Positions 45,939-54,237 of a DNA stretch of 64,000 nucleotides are shown here, piece by piece. Position 1 is the stretch's first letter. Every line of letters starts with the position of its first letter. The DNA comes from JADCRZ01 sp031399065. Lineage in GTDB: Bacteria; Bacteroidota; Bacteroidia; Chitinophagales; Chitinophagaceae. A program made the translations under genes and the position numbers. The notes under the pieces are model-generated. The model did not search any database. It saw only the letters and a program-made list of their open reading frames with translations, and was not told the DNA's origin. The DNA lies in the NCBI GenBank assembly GCA_031399065.1, contig JANNOM010000048.1, forward strand, positions 186,001-250,000. The letters run 5' to 3'.

Positions 45939-46072
45939 ATTGGTTTGGGTGAAACGTACTTACTGTGCCAGGGTTACAAAGTCATTTATTGAAAACCAAT
46001 ACCACCTCTTTCTTTTTGTGGTTTCAGAGGTAAGCACAGGCCGGCGATTTCAATCGTCGGCATTGTTTTTTT
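45939..46072 (+). ncRNA. Candidate structured small RNA with terminator
   Basis: The segment holds several complementary elements: ATTGGTTT (45939-45946) pairs exactly with AAACCAAT (45993-46000); ACCAC (46001-46005) pairs with GTGGT (46018-46022); and CTGTGC (45963-45968) matches GCACAG (46034-46039). It ends with a 9-bp terminator hairpin at 46040-46061 and a T-run at 46066-46072 in the plus direction. The nearest plus-strand gene ends 600 bp earlier, so an independent RNA is more likely than an untranslated tail. I do not recognise a known family. A CCTTTG element at 45932-45937 could be part of a -7 box. Confidence 0.5.
46040..46072 (+). terminator. Rho-independent terminator of the candidate RNA
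   Basis: GCCGGCGAT pairs with ATCGTCGGC (one G-T wobble) around a TTCA loop, followed after four bases by seven T. Confidence 0.8.
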
Positions 46073-46130
46073 AAAGCCTGAGTATACTATAGGTTGAATT
46101 AAAGGATATTTGTGCTGAATGATTACTGGC

Positions 46131-47168
46131 TTAGGATATTTCCCAGGTCTCTCTTCCTCTTAATAGCTTATTAAGATCACCTGCCCCTTTTAATGCGATC
46201 GTTTCTTCTATCTGCATAGCCATTACATCTTCATAACAAGGCCTGTCGGCCTGGTAAAACACTCCGAAAGGCCTGGGCAGATGCCCTTCTATACGCGGAT
46301 CGTCGAACATGCGCACCAGCACCTGTGCTTTATAAAAATCCTTTTCATCGTGTATCCAGCAATCCGCTTCATTGATACCATTTCCCAGTTCCACCACCAC
46401 GGGTTTAAAACCATCCAGGCGGATGCCCTTGTTACGACCCGCACCAAATATAAGCGGCTGTCCCTGTTCCAGGAACAGTGCTTCTTCCGGCTTACTGCTT
46501 TTTTCAGTAAATACTTCGAAAGCACCGTCATTAAAAATGTTGCAGTTCTGATAGATTTCCAGGAAGGAAGATCCTTTATGCTGGTGAGAGCGGGTAAGCA
46601 GGGTTTGAAGATGCTTCGGGTCTCGGTCCATAGTACGCGCTATAAACGTAGCATCGGCACCCATCGCTAATGCCAGGGGATTGAACGGATGATCTATACT
46701 GCCGAACGGTGTCGACTTCGTAATTTTATTCTCCTCAGATGTGGGTGAGTATTGGCCTTTCGTTAAACCGTAAATCTGGTTATTGAAAAGCATGATGTTT
46801 ACATCAAAGTTCCTTCTCAGCAAGTGAATAGTGTGATTGCCCCCTATACTCAGGCTGTCTCCGTCTCCCGTTACAATCCAAACGCTCAGTTCCGGGCGTG
46901 CGGCTTTAAGTCCGCTGGCGATGGCCGTTGCCCTTCCATGTATGGAATGCATGCCGTAAGTGTTCATATAATAGGGGAAACGGCTGCTGCATCCAATACC
47001 GGAAACGATCACTATATTTTCTTTGGGAACCCCGATGCCGGGCATTATCTTCTGAACCTGTGCCAGGATAGAATAGTCGCCACAACCCGGGCACCAGCGT
47101 ACTTCCTGGTCGGTGGTAAAATCTTTTGCCGTCAGCAACGGCGGCGAGGCAGTAATGGTATCACTCAT
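46131..47168 (-). CDS. korB: 2-oxoacid:ferredoxin oxidoreductase beta subunit (KorB-like)
   Basis: The beta subunit binds thiamine diphosphate in enzymes that oxidatively decarboxylate 2-oxoglutarate or other 2-oxoacids and reduce ferredoxin. The 345-residue protein (second ATG, 47168) shows WCPGCGDYS with a CxxC, SGIGCSSRFPYY, and the TPP motif GDGDSLSIGGNH. In most genomes it follows directly after the alpha-subunit gene. Here the upstream gene is a Lys-rich small protein and downstream is the candidate RNA, so KorA is not in the window. It may pair with a distant alpha subunit. Confidence 0.9.
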   Translation of the reverse strand: MSDTITASPPLLTAKDFTTDQEVRWCPGCGDYSILAQVQKIMPGIGVPKENIVIVSGIGCSSRFPYYMNTYGMHSIHGRATAIASGLKAARPELSVWIVTGDGDSLSIGGNHTIHLLRRNFDVNIMLFNNQIYGLTKGQYSPTSEENKITKSTPFGSIDHPFNPLALAMGADATFIARTMDRDPKHLQTLLTRSHQHKGSSFLEIYQNCNIFNDGAFEVFTEKSSKPEEALFLEQGQPLIFGAGRNKGIRLDGFKPVVVELGNGINEADCWIHDEKDFYKAQVLVRMFDDPRIEGHLPRPFGVFYQADRPCYEDVMAMQIEETIALKGAGDLNKLLRGRETWEIS

Positions 47169-47197
47169 ATTCATAAATTACTGCAAAATTACCTGAT

Positions 47198-47467
47198 TTA
47201 GTCTTTTTTACCCCAGTTGTTTTGCATGTCTTTATAGTTTTTTTTGCTGACGGTGGATTTGGATGGCGGATTAGATTCACCTTTTTTCTTTTTAGCATTA
47301 ATGTTATTTACCAGGGAATTCTTTACTCCGTTCTTATTCTTTGCGGCAGTGCCTTTTTTGGCGGCGGTTTTCTTTTTGGGAGATGCTTTTTTAGCAGTCT
47401 TCTTGCCGGGAGCAATTTTCTTTTTAGCCGCTTTTTTGGGAGCTGCCTTCTTTTTAGCTGTGGCCAT
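47198..47467 (-). CDS. Lys/Ala-rich histone H1-like protein
   Basis: The 89-residue protein is almost entirely Lys, Ala and Pro in its first 50 residues (repeats of KKAAPKK and KKTAAKK type), then a more ordinary tail with NNWGKKD. This composition is like bacterial histone H1 homologues (HC1/HctB-like) and should bind DNA or RNA electrostatically. It lies 30 bp upstream of korB on the same strand. Low complexity makes family assignment uncertain. Confidence 0.7.
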   Translation of the reverse strand: MATAKKKAAPKKAAKKKIAPGKKTAKKASPKKKTAAKKGTAAKNKNGVKNSLVNNINAKKKKGESNPPSKSTVSKKNYKDMQNNWGKKD

Positions 47468-47525
47468 AGTAAAAATTTAGGTCAGCGCTAAAAAAATCAT
47501 TCCATCCATAGTATATGGGTAAAAT

Positions 47526-47558
47526 AAAAAGGGTTACCCGTTAAGGCAACCCCTTTTT
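47526..47558 (-). terminator. Terminator after the RRM protein gene
   Basis: AAAAAGGGTT and AACCCCTTTTT form a near-perfect stem around a GC-containing loop; the T-runs on both sides allow termination in both directions. It lies 18 bp after the RRM gene stop. Confidence 0.75.
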
Positions 47559-47575
47559 ATCTAAACGATAACAGA

Positions 47576-47890
47576 TTAATACCTGTTGTTGTAACCGCCG
47601 TTGTTTCCACCGCTGTTAGAAAAAGACCTTCTGTTATCAGAACGCTCTTCTTTTGGCTTGGCGACTGTTACAGAAATAGACCGTCCTTCTACCACAGCTC
47701 CGTCCAGCTCAGTGATAGCTTTCTGACCCATTTCATCATTCGACATTTCTACGAAACCGAAGCCACGGCTACGACCTGTAAATTTGTCTTTAATAACTTT
47801 GGCAGAAGTAACTTCTCCGTACTCTGCAAAAAAATCCTGTAAGTCTTCGTCAGCGACGTTGAAACTCAAATTTGACACGTAAATGTTCAT
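47576..47890 (-). CDS. RRM-type RNA-binding protein
   Basis: From the ATG at 47890 the protein has 104 residues. One RNA recognition motif fills residues 1-80 with RNP2 IYVSNL and RNP1 RGFGFVEM, followed by a Gly/Asn/Arg-rich tail (GGNNGGYNNRY). Such single-RRM proteins are abundant in Bacteroidetes and are often cold-induced, acting as RNA chaperones. The open frame extends to 47932 but that segment is not family-like. A perfect -7 box sits about 135 bp upstream, so the leader is long. Confidence 0.9.
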   Translation of the reverse strand: MNIYVSNLSFNVADEDLQDFFAEYGEVTSAKVIKDKFTGRSRGFGFVEMSNDEMGQKAITELDGAVVEGRSISVTVAKPKEERSDNRRSFSNSGGNNGGYNNRY

Positions 47891-48023
47891 ACTTTGTTGT
47901 TGATTAATAAATAATGCCCTGAGAATTAGCAAGTAGTAAAGAAAACTGACTATCTATTAGCGGAAAATGCGTAGCAGACTAACTCGTTCATATCCTAATG
48001 CTGTTAAGCTCAAAAAGCGAATG

Positions 48024-48031
48024 CAAAGATA
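48024..48031 (-). promoter_or_regulatory. Bacteroidetes -7 promoter element for the RRM gene
   Basis: Read on the minus strand this is TATCTTTG, an exact TAnnTTTG. A transcript starting a few bases later would carry a leader of about 125 nt before the ATG at 47890. No good -33 box is seen. Confidence 0.55.
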
Positions 48032-48136
48032 GTTGATAAATATGAAATAAAAATTTTTAAACTGAATAAAAGGGTTAAATCACCCTTTTTAACAATTAAT
48101 AATGGATAATCTTGCACCAATACTAACACATACAAT

Positions 48137-48400
48137 ATGTATGAAAACATAGATAAAAAAGAAACGATAAAAGAGGAGATTAAGATTCGTACAGAATTGA
48201 TCAGGATAATGGCGTTGGTAATGTTAGCAGATATTACAGGACTGCTATCTCTTTTTTTAACCTATAACAGTCGGCCTGTTGAAACAGTTTTGATTGTATT
48301 TGGCATTTTCACGAATTTTGTATTGGCTCTGATATTCACATTTCAGGTACAAAATATCTTTGTTAAAATCAGAAACTTAAATATCTATGACAACACTTGA
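48137..48400 (+). CDS. Small two-helix membrane protein
   Basis: The 87-residue protein has a charged N-terminal helix (NIDKKETIKEEIKIRTEL) and two membrane helices (about residues 30-48 and 55-75) with a short loop. It is not a recognised family. Its last 14 bases overlap the start of a 35-residue membrane microprotein, so the pair are probably translated together. The two may form a small membrane complex; this is inference. Confidence 0.6.
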   Translation: MYENIDKKETIKEEIKIRTELIRIMALVMLADITGLLSLFLTYNSRPVETVLIVFGIFTNFVLALIFTFQVQNIFVKIRNLNIYDNT

Positions 48401-48494
48401 AATATGGGGAGTAATATCCATTGCATTCGTAGTTATTGGTTGCCCTGTAGCATGGACAATCATATTGATAATGCATGATCGTCACAAACGTTAA
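48387..48494 (+). CDS. Membrane microprotein, 35 residues, first of three tandem copies
   Basis: The frame starts at ATG 48387, inside the end of the preceding gene, and encodes MTTLEIWGVISIAFVVIGCP followed by a second half of the membrane helix and a basic tail ending HDRHKR. The single helix with a positive C-terminus indicates an inner-membrane peptide. It is followed by two degenerate copies of the same sequence. I do not know a family. The conserved repetition supports this being a real coding unit. Confidence 0.6.
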   Translation: MTTLEIWGVISIAFVVIGCPVAWTIILIMHDRHKR

Positions 48495-48499
48495 TACGG

Positions 48500-48609
48500 A
48501 TGACAACACTTGAAATATGGGGATTGATATCCATTGTTTTCGTAGTTATTAGTTGCCCTATAGCATGAAATATCATATCAGCAATCTATGACCACAAACC
48601 CTAATACAG
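48500..48609 (+). pseudogene. Degenerate second copy of the microprotein gene
   Basis: The second copy starts at ATG 48500, 113 bp after the first. It matches the first for about 20 codons, then the Trp codon following GCA has become TGA (48566-48568), leaving a 22-residue frame. The rest of the copy stays alignable to the first through CACAAAC and TAATAC. Confidence 0.7.
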
Positions 48610-48710
48610 ATGACAACACCTGAGATAGTAGGATTAATATCCATTTGATTTGTAGTTATTGATTGGCCTATAGCATAGATAATCCTATCAATCATCTACA
48701 ATCTTAAAAA
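48610..48710 (+). pseudogene. Degenerate third copy of the microprotein gene
   Basis: The third copy starts at ATG 48610, 110 bp after the second. It has more substitutions and an early TGA at 48646-48648, 12 codons in. It is the most decayed of the three, so the array looks like duplication followed by loss. Confidence 0.65.
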
Positions 48711-48722
48711 ATTGCCTACACG

Positions 48723-50519
48723 TTAAACATATTTATTACTTCCAATCAGTTTCTCCGCTATCCGTTCCCTGGCAGCTTTGCTGTTAAACGGTTCTCCCTT
48801 GGTGAAGCGTTTTAATCCCAGCAACATCATCCGCTGCTCGTCGCCTTCCGCAAACGCATTAATAGCATCCTTGCCGAATTTATGAATACGGTCGGCAGCG
48901 TCGTACAGGTAGGTGTTAACGATATCCAGTTCGTACTGGCAGTTAGCTTCTCCCTTGTGATCTGCCAGTTTCATTACTCTTAACAGGGCACTTTCAGCGT
49001 TAAATGTTTCTGTGATCATATCCGCGATATTCATCAGCACCTGCTGCTCTCCTTCCAGTTTGGCCATCAGTTTTTGTACGGCCGCTCCTGCCGTCATCAG
49101 TATGGCTTTTTTAAAATGGACGATCGTTTTCCGTTCCTTCGCAAAAGGAGCGTCATCACCACTGCCGAAATCGGGAATGCTCATGAGCTCTTTGGATACG
49201 GCCATGGCCGGTCCCATCAGGTCTATTTTACCTTTCATAGCCCTTTTCAGTATCATGTCCACTATCAGCAGCCGATTGATCTCATTGGTTCCTTCAAAGA
49301 TCCGGTTAATGCGGCTGTCCCTGTAAGCTTTGGAGATAATATACTCTTCGCTGAATCCATTGCCTCCATGTATTTGTACGCCTTCGTCCACTACAAAGTC
49401 GAGTACTTCGCTGCCATATACTTTCAGCATGGCGCACTCTATCGCATATTCTTCGGCAGCACCCAGCAACGCTTCGTTAAAGGGCTTGCCGCTGCTGCGC
49501 AATTGTTCTTCTTTATCGTCTATCCATTTAGATGTGCGGTACAAGGCACTCTCGCACACCCACAGGTGGATGCCCATCTGGGCTATCTTATTGCGTATGG
49601 CACCAAAGCGGGCGATAGGGGTTTTAAACTGCTCCCTGGTATTGGCATATTCTATAGCGATGGTAGCCGTGCGCTTGGCCGCACCCAGAGCGGCTGCACA
49701 TAACTTAAGCCTTCCAATATTGAGTATATTGAAGGCGATAATATGTCCCTTGCCTATTTCACCCAGCACATTCTCCACCGGCACTTTGCAGTCCTGGAAA
49801 TAAAGCTGCACGGTAGATGATCCTTTGATACCCATTTTATGTTCTTCGGGGCCCTGGGTAAATCCTTCCATTCCTCGTTCTACGATGAACCCGGTGAACT
49901 GCTCACCGTTTACTTTGGCAAATACCGTAAATATATCCGCAAAGCCCCCATTGGTGATCCAGCACTTCTGTCCATTCAACAGGTAATACTTTCCGTCTTC
50001 ACTCAGCCGGGCCGTCGTTTTAGCACCCAGGGCGTCGCTTCCGCTATTGGGTTCGGTGAGCCCGTAAGAGCCCTTCCACTCACCCGTTGCCAGTTTGGGA
50101 ATGTATTTTTGCTTCTGGGCTTCGGTTCCAAAGTAAAGGATAGGCAGCGTACCGATACCGGTATGCGCAGCTACGGCTACTGAAAAGGAAAACCCTGCCC
50201 CCAGTCCCTCATTTACCAGGGTAGAAGTAATAAAGTCTTTTCCCAGTCCACCAAACGCTTCGGGAAGCGAAGTGGACAGCAGCCCCTGGTCTCCCGCTTT
50301 TTCAATAAGGGAGGGCATCAGTCCCGGCTCCAGCTTGTCTATCCGGTCTATAATGGGTATTATTTCGCTGTCGAGAAAAGAGATACACATCTCTTTCACC
50401 ATTAGCTGTTCTTCATTAAAATCTTCCGGGGTGTATATGTCGGCAGGCTCGCTTTCCTTTACCAGCCATTCGGCACCTTTGGGTAAAGCAGCTGTATTCT
50501 GTGATGTGGCAGTACTCAT
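48723..50519 (-). CDS. Acyl-CoA dehydrogenase family protein (very-long-chain type)
   Basis: The 598-residue protein is longer than short-chain enzymes because of a C-terminal extension of about 170 residues, as in VLCAD/ACAD9-type enzymes. The FAD/substrate motifs are present: YGLTEPNSGSDALG, CWITNGGFADIF and GVQIHGGNGF, with RIFEGTNEINR ending the catalytic core. It should introduce the first double bond in fatty acid beta-oxidation. The MarR regulator lies 44 bp upstream on the same strand and probably controls it. No signal peptide is present. Confidence 0.9.
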   Translation of the reverse strand: MSTATSQNTAALPKGAEWLVKESEPADIYTPEDFNEEQLMVKEMCISFLDSEIIPIIDRIDKLEPGLMPSLIEKAGDQGLLSTSLPEAFGGLGKDFITSTLVNEGLGAGFSFSVAVAAHTGIGTLPILYFGTEAQKQKYIPKLATGEWKGSYGLTEPNSGSDALGAKTTARLSEDGKYYLLNGQKCWITNGGFADIFTVFAKVNGEQFTGFIVERGMEGFTQGPEEHKMGIKGSSTVQLYFQDCKVPVENVLGEIGKGHIIAFNILNIGRLKLCAAALGAAKRTATIAIEYANTREQFKTPIARFGAIRNKIAQMGIHLWVCESALYRTSKWIDDKEEQLRSSGKPFNEALLGAAEEYAIECAMLKVYGSEVLDFVVDEGVQIHGGNGFSEEYIISKAYRDSRINRIFEGTNEINRLLIVDMILKRAMKGKIDLMGPAMAVSKELMSIPDFGSGDDAPFAKERKTIVHFKKAILMTAGAAVQKLMAKLEGEQQVLMNIADMITETFNAESALLRVMKLADHKGEANCQYELDIVNTYLYDAADRIHKFGKDAINAFAEGDEQRMMLLGLKRFTKGEPFNSKAARERIAEKLIGSNKYV

Positions 50520-50563
50520 AAAATATGTTTTTATAATGAGGAATCGTTTTTATGTAAGACTAT

Positions 50564-51004
50564 CTATGTAAGATTATCGTATACCAGTTGAAGCACTTCC
50601 TTACAAACTTCAATACGTTCCGGCGGTACTCCTTTCAGTGCCTCGTTTAGTGTTTGTTCCGCTATGGACATCGTATCTTTCTGCAGCTTATTTCCATGGC
50701 TGGTCAGAAAAATGCGGTTGATGCGCCTGTCTTCACCCGATACCACTCTTTTTACGAGCTTCAGCTTCTCCAGGTTATCTACCAGCCGGGTAATGCTCGG
50801 CTTGTCGCGGAAAGTGGCCTTGCACAACTCCTGCTGGCTCAATCCGTCCTGTTTCCACAACTGGTAAAGCACGCTCCATTGCTCGATGGTCAGGTTAAGG
50901 TCCGCATGATTAAATTTTTTCTGCAGCCTCCTTGCTATGGCTATGGACGCTTTTCCTGTTATAAAACTATACAGCTCGCCTCTTTTAAATTGGTTGTTTG
51001 GCAT
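50564..51004 (-). CDS. MarR-family transcriptional regulator
   Basis: From the ATG at 51004 the protein has 146 residues, the usual MarR size; the frame extends to 51046 but adds a Cys/Tyr-rich string not typical of the family. The winged helix has LSQQELCKATFRDKPSITRLVDNLEKLKLV and the wing SGEDRRINRIFLT. Such proteins are small-molecule-sensitive repressors. Its operon-like position upstream of the acyl-CoA dehydrogenase suggests it responds to a fatty acyl compound. Confidence 0.87.
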   Translation of the reverse strand: MPNNQFKRGELYSFITGKASIAIARRLQKKFNHADLNLTIEQWSVLYQLWKQDGLSQQELCKATFRDKPSITRLVDNLEKLKLVKRVVSGEDRRINRIFLTSHGNKLQKDTMSIAEQTLNEALKGVPPERIEVCKEVLQLVYDNLT

Positions 51005-51163
51005 ATAGTTAGTTATGCAACTATAAATATAAACATCCTTTTTCATAATAAGAAGCTAAATCTGTTAATTATTTATACCGGTTTTGCAAATGGTCAGGTA
51101 ATATAATTTTTGTACATGGCCCCTACATAACACTTCATTCATTTTACCTTATTTTGCGCTATT

Positions 51164-52306
51164 ATGCCGGTTTTATTATTGATCACTTCGGTTTTATTGG
51201 TTGTATATGCCATTCTTATCGGCTGCTATAAAAGCTGGTGGGCGCAGATACCCGTATTTTCCTTAAAAGATGCTCCGCCTGCCTTTCCTTCCTTGAGGAT
51301 ATCGGTGATCGTTCCCGCCCGGAACGAAGAAGAAAATATTAAAAAATGCCTGGCTTCCCTCGCCCGCCAGACCTATCCCTCTTCTTTACTGGAAATACTG
51401 GTGGTAAACGATCATTCGACGGATGATACGGCAAAACTGGTAAAAGCGTTTCCCGCTGCCAATATACGCCTGCTCAATTTATCGGATTATGTAAAGGATC
51501 CTATAAACTCCTATAAAAAGAAAGCCATCGAAATAGCCATACAGGCTTCTTCCGGGGAACTGATAGTGACTACTGATGCCGACTGCACGGCTGGCCCCGA
51601 ATGGATAGCTACCCTTGCAGCATATTTCCACCATCATCAGGCCGTATTTATCGCCGCGGGGGTAAAAATAGAACCCAACGGCAGCCTGCTATCCGTGTTC
51701 CAGTCACTCGATTTTCTTACTCTGCAGGGCATTACCGGGGCTTCCGTATACAAAAGGTTCCACTCCATGTGCAACGGTGCCAATATGGCTTACCGGAAGA
51801 ATGCTTTTTATGAAGTGGGAGGGTTCCGGGGAATAGACACTATAGCATCCGGAGACGATATGCTGCTGATGCATAAGATCTTCCGGAAGTATCCGGACAA
51901 GGTATTTTTCCTTAAAAGTAAAGAAGCCATCGTAAGTACGCAGGCCGAAACTTCCTGGCATTCGTTCCTCAACCAGCGGATTCGCTGGGCCAGCAAGGCT
52001 GATAAATACGAGGATAAAAGAATATTCTTTGTTTTACTGTTGGTGTATTTTTTCAACCTCTGCCTGCTCCTGTGCATAGTCGGGGCCATCCTGTTCCCGC
52101 AATGGCTGGTATATGCGGTATTGCTGGTGGTTGCCAAGCTGCTGTCGGAAATATTTTTCATGCATTCGATAGCAGGATTCTTCGGAATGAAACCATTGCT
52201 GATATGGTTCCCGTTAATGCAACCGCTGCATATATTATATACAGTAACCGCCGGTTTTATGGGCAAATTTGGAACATATCAATGGAAGGGCAGAAAGGTG
52301 AGCTAA
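51164..52306 (+). CDS. Membrane glycosyltransferase family 2
   Basis: The 380-residue protein has an N-terminal membrane helix, then a GT-A domain (ISVIVPARNEEENI, NDHSTDDT) with a DAD motif near residue 138, GDD near 227 and QRIRW near 273, followed by two or three C-terminal membrane helices. This is the processive/polyprenyl-type GT2 topology used for glycan or lipid glycosylation at the inner membrane. It is followed after 21 bp by an ABC permease gene. The acceptor is unknown. Confidence 0.85.
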   Translation: MPVLLLITSVLLVVYAILIGCYKSWWAQIPVFSLKDAPPAFPSLRISVIVPARNEEENIKKCLASLARQTYPSSLLEILVVNDHSTDDTAKLVKAFPAANIRLLNLSDYVKDPINSYKKKAIEIAIQASSGELIVTTDADCTAGPEWIATLAAYFHHHQAVFIAAGVKIEPNGSLLSVFQSLDFLTLQGITGASVYKRFHSMCNGANMAYRKNAFYEVGGFRGIDTIASGDDMLLMHKIFRKYPDKVFFLKSKEAIVSTQAETSWHSFLNQRIRWASKADKYEDKRIFFVLLLVYFFNLCLLLCIVGAILFPQWLVYAVLLVVAKLLSEIFFMHSIAGFFGMKPLLIWFPLMQPLHILYTVTAGFMGKFGTYQWKGRKVS

Positions 52307-52327
52307 TAAAATCGTATTTTCCCGTTC

Positions 52328-53419
52328 ATGTCATCTCCCAGTGAATCCATACAACAGGCCGCCTGGCGAAGGCTTAAGAAAAATAAGGGGGCCGTTCTCG
52401 GAATGGTGATTATAGTGCTTACATTACTGGTAGCCATATTTGCATACCTGCTTTCCCCCGACGGATCACCCAATGCCAACCGGATGATCGTTGAAACGGG
52501 CGGACTTAAACCGGGGCACCGCCAGTTGTTTTTTAAAGCAAAAAAAGAAACGCCTGTACCACACAGGAACTTCCTGCACGCCCTTCTCTACGGACGCGAG
52601 GACGCTTTTCTATATATTCCTGTTAAGAATTACATCGAGCAAAGGGACTCCGTTACCATAGTAAAATACATTGACGAAGAAGTATACGATACACTCACAC
52701 TGCCGAAAAAGAACCTGCTGCTGCCAGTGGCAGCCAACTTTATCACGAGGACCTATGTGCTTGGCACCGACAAATATGGGAGAGACATCCTGAGCAGGCT
52801 ATTGCTCGGTTCCAGAGTGAGCTTGAGCGTAGGAGCCATCGCCATCATTATATCGTTAACAATCGGCGTATTACTGGGCTCGGTGGCTGGCTATTTCAGG
52901 GGCCGTGCAGATAATATCATCATGTGGCTGATAAATGTGATATGGAGTATACCCACTCTATTACTGGTATTCGCCATTACATTCCTGCTGGGCAAAGGAT
53001 TCTGGCAGGTGTTCGTTGCCGTTGGACTTACCATGTGGGTAAGCGTAGCCCGTATCGTGCGGGGCCAGATCCTGAGTGTGCGTAAACGCGAATACGTGGA
53101 AGCCGCAAAAGTATTGGGATTTTCAGATGCGCGGATCATTTTCCGCCATATACTGCCGAACATTGCGGGGCCTGTGATAGTGATCGCCGCTTCCAACTTT
53201 GCATCCGCCATTGTAATAGAAGCCGGGCTCAGTTTCCTCGGTGTAGGCGTGCAGCCGCCTCAGCCCAGTTGGGGACTTATGATCAAAGAGAACTATAATT
53301 TTATTATTACCAACAACCCTATGCTGGCCTTGGCCCCCGGGTTTGCCATTATGCTGCTGGTACTGGCGTTCAACCTGCTTGGTAACGGATTAAGAGATGC
53401 ACTTAATGTACGAGGGTAG
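52328..53419 (+). CDS. ABC transporter permease, DppC/OppC type
   Basis: The 363-residue permease has an N-terminal membrane helix, a periplasmic segment of about 95 residues, then five further helices. The cytoplasmic EAA loop that docks the ATPase reads EYVEAAKVLGFSDARIIFRHILPN. This is the oligopeptide/nickel permease family. A DppB-type partner, binding protein and ATPases are absent here, so the subunit must work with components encoded elsewhere. The stop overlaps the Lrp gene end by 17 bp on the opposite strand. Confidence 0.88.
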   Translation: MSSPSESIQQAAWRRLKKNKGAVLGMVIIVLTLLVAIFAYLLSPDGSPNANRMIVETGGLKPGHRQLFFKAKKETPVPHRNFLHALLYGREDAFLYIPVKNYIEQRDSVTIVKYIDEEVYDTLTLPKKNLLLPVAANFITRTYVLGTDKYGRDILSRLLLGSRVSLSVGAIAIIISLTIGVLLGSVAGYFRGRADNIIMWLINVIWSIPTLLLVFAITFLLGKGFWQVFVAVGLTMWVSVARIVRGQILSVRKREYVEAAKVLGFSDARIIFRHILPNIAGPVIVIAASNFASAIVIEAGLSFLGVGVQPPQPSWGLMIKENYNFIITNNPMLALAPGFAIMLLVLAFNLLGNGLRDALNVRG

Positions 53420-53888
53420 TAGCACTGAACACCTGCACATTACGGGAAAAGCTTTCTTCCAGCGATATAAATGTTTCCGTTCTTTCTATGCCCCTTATTT
53501 TCTGCAATTCGTCATGCAGAACGAAACGGAGCTGGTTGATGTCCTTACAAACGATCTCCGCGAACATGCTATAGTTACCCGTGGTATAGTTGAGGCGAAC
53601 GATTTCTGGTATGTTGTTCAGTTCCTTCGCCACGGAGTCGTACAGGGAACTCTTTTCCAAGTAGATGCCTATAAATGCTATTACATCGTACCCCAACTGT
53701 TTAAGGTCAACATTAAGCCGAGTACCTTTCACTATTCCTATCTCCTGTAATTTTTTAATGCGGACATGTATAGTGCCTCCGGAGACGAACAGTTTTTTCC
53801 CAAGGTCTGCATAAGATACTTCTGCATCCCCCATCATTTCGTGAATAATCTGGAGGTCCAGTTTGTCCAGGTTCAATTTGGCTGCCAT
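53403..53888 (-). CDS. Lrp/AsnC-family transcriptional regulator
   Basis: The 161-residue protein has an N-terminal helix-turn-helix (LDLQIIHEMMGDAEVSYADLG, SGGTIHVRIKKLQEIG) and a C-terminal RAM sensor domain. Length fits the family. It should bind amino acids and control metabolic genes. It is divergent from the tRNA-like RNA gene across an AT-rich region of about 150 bp, and convergent with the ABC permease gene. Confidence 0.88.
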   Translation of the reverse strand: MAAKLNLDKLDLQIIHEMMGDAEVSYADLGKKLFVSGGTIHVRIKKLQEIGIVKGTRLNVDLKQLGYDVIAFIGIYLEKSSLYDSVAKELNNIPEIVRLNYTTGNYSMFAEIVCKDINQLRFVLHDELQKIRGIERTETFISLEESFSRNVQVFSATTLVH

Positions 53889-54036
53889 TTATAATCGTTG
53901 GTTTAAAATATTTCCAATAATAATAGCAAATATTTGACAATTTTCTATAATTACAAAATAAATATTGAAATATATATACTTATTTGCCGTTTTTATATAA
54001 TATTGCATTACCAATGTGAAAACAATGGTTAGTTCT

Positions 54037-54214
54037 TGTGGGATGATGAAATTTTGGCAGACATGCCCCCTTGTCTCGGGGGTGGGGAGTCCGGGATAAA
54101 CGTAGCATAGAGCCGTCCCGATAGTGCATAGCTATCGGGGCGACCAGGGTAGACCACTCAACTTTGTGATATGGCTAACCGCCCCGTGGAGGTTCGAATC
54201 CTCCTCCTACAGCA
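54037..54214 (+). tRNA. tRNA-like gene, class II Leu-like body with an approximately 105-nt variable region
   Basis: The acceptor strands TGTGGGA (54037-54043) and TCCTACA (54205-54211) pair with one G-T wobble. The D-arm is ATG/CAT around a long AAATTTTGGCAGA loop, the pattern of tRNA-Leu. The anticodon arm is CCCCC/GGGGG around TTGTCTC, giving GTC at the anticodon position with an unusual pyrimidine after it. The T-arm is GGAGG/CCTCC with loop TTCGAAT. Between the anticodon and T arms lie 105 nt closed by GGGG (54084-54087) and CCCC (54182-54185), and containing an 8-bp hairpin CCCGATAG/CTATCGGG. The terminal CCA is not encoded. It is a strongly terminated transcript. Whether it is charged or functions in translation is unknown. 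Confidence 0.6.
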
Positions 54215-54237
54215 TTTAACAACCAACACGAATGAGC

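Larger units (their letters stand above)
48387..48710 (+). repeat. Three-copy tandem repeat of about 110 bp
   Basis: Copies begin at 48387, 48500 and 48610 and share ATGACAACAC, the ATATCCATT block and a GTAGTTATT block in the same order. It ends about 12 bp before the stop of the acyl-CoA dehydrogenase gene on the other strand. Confidence 0.85.
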
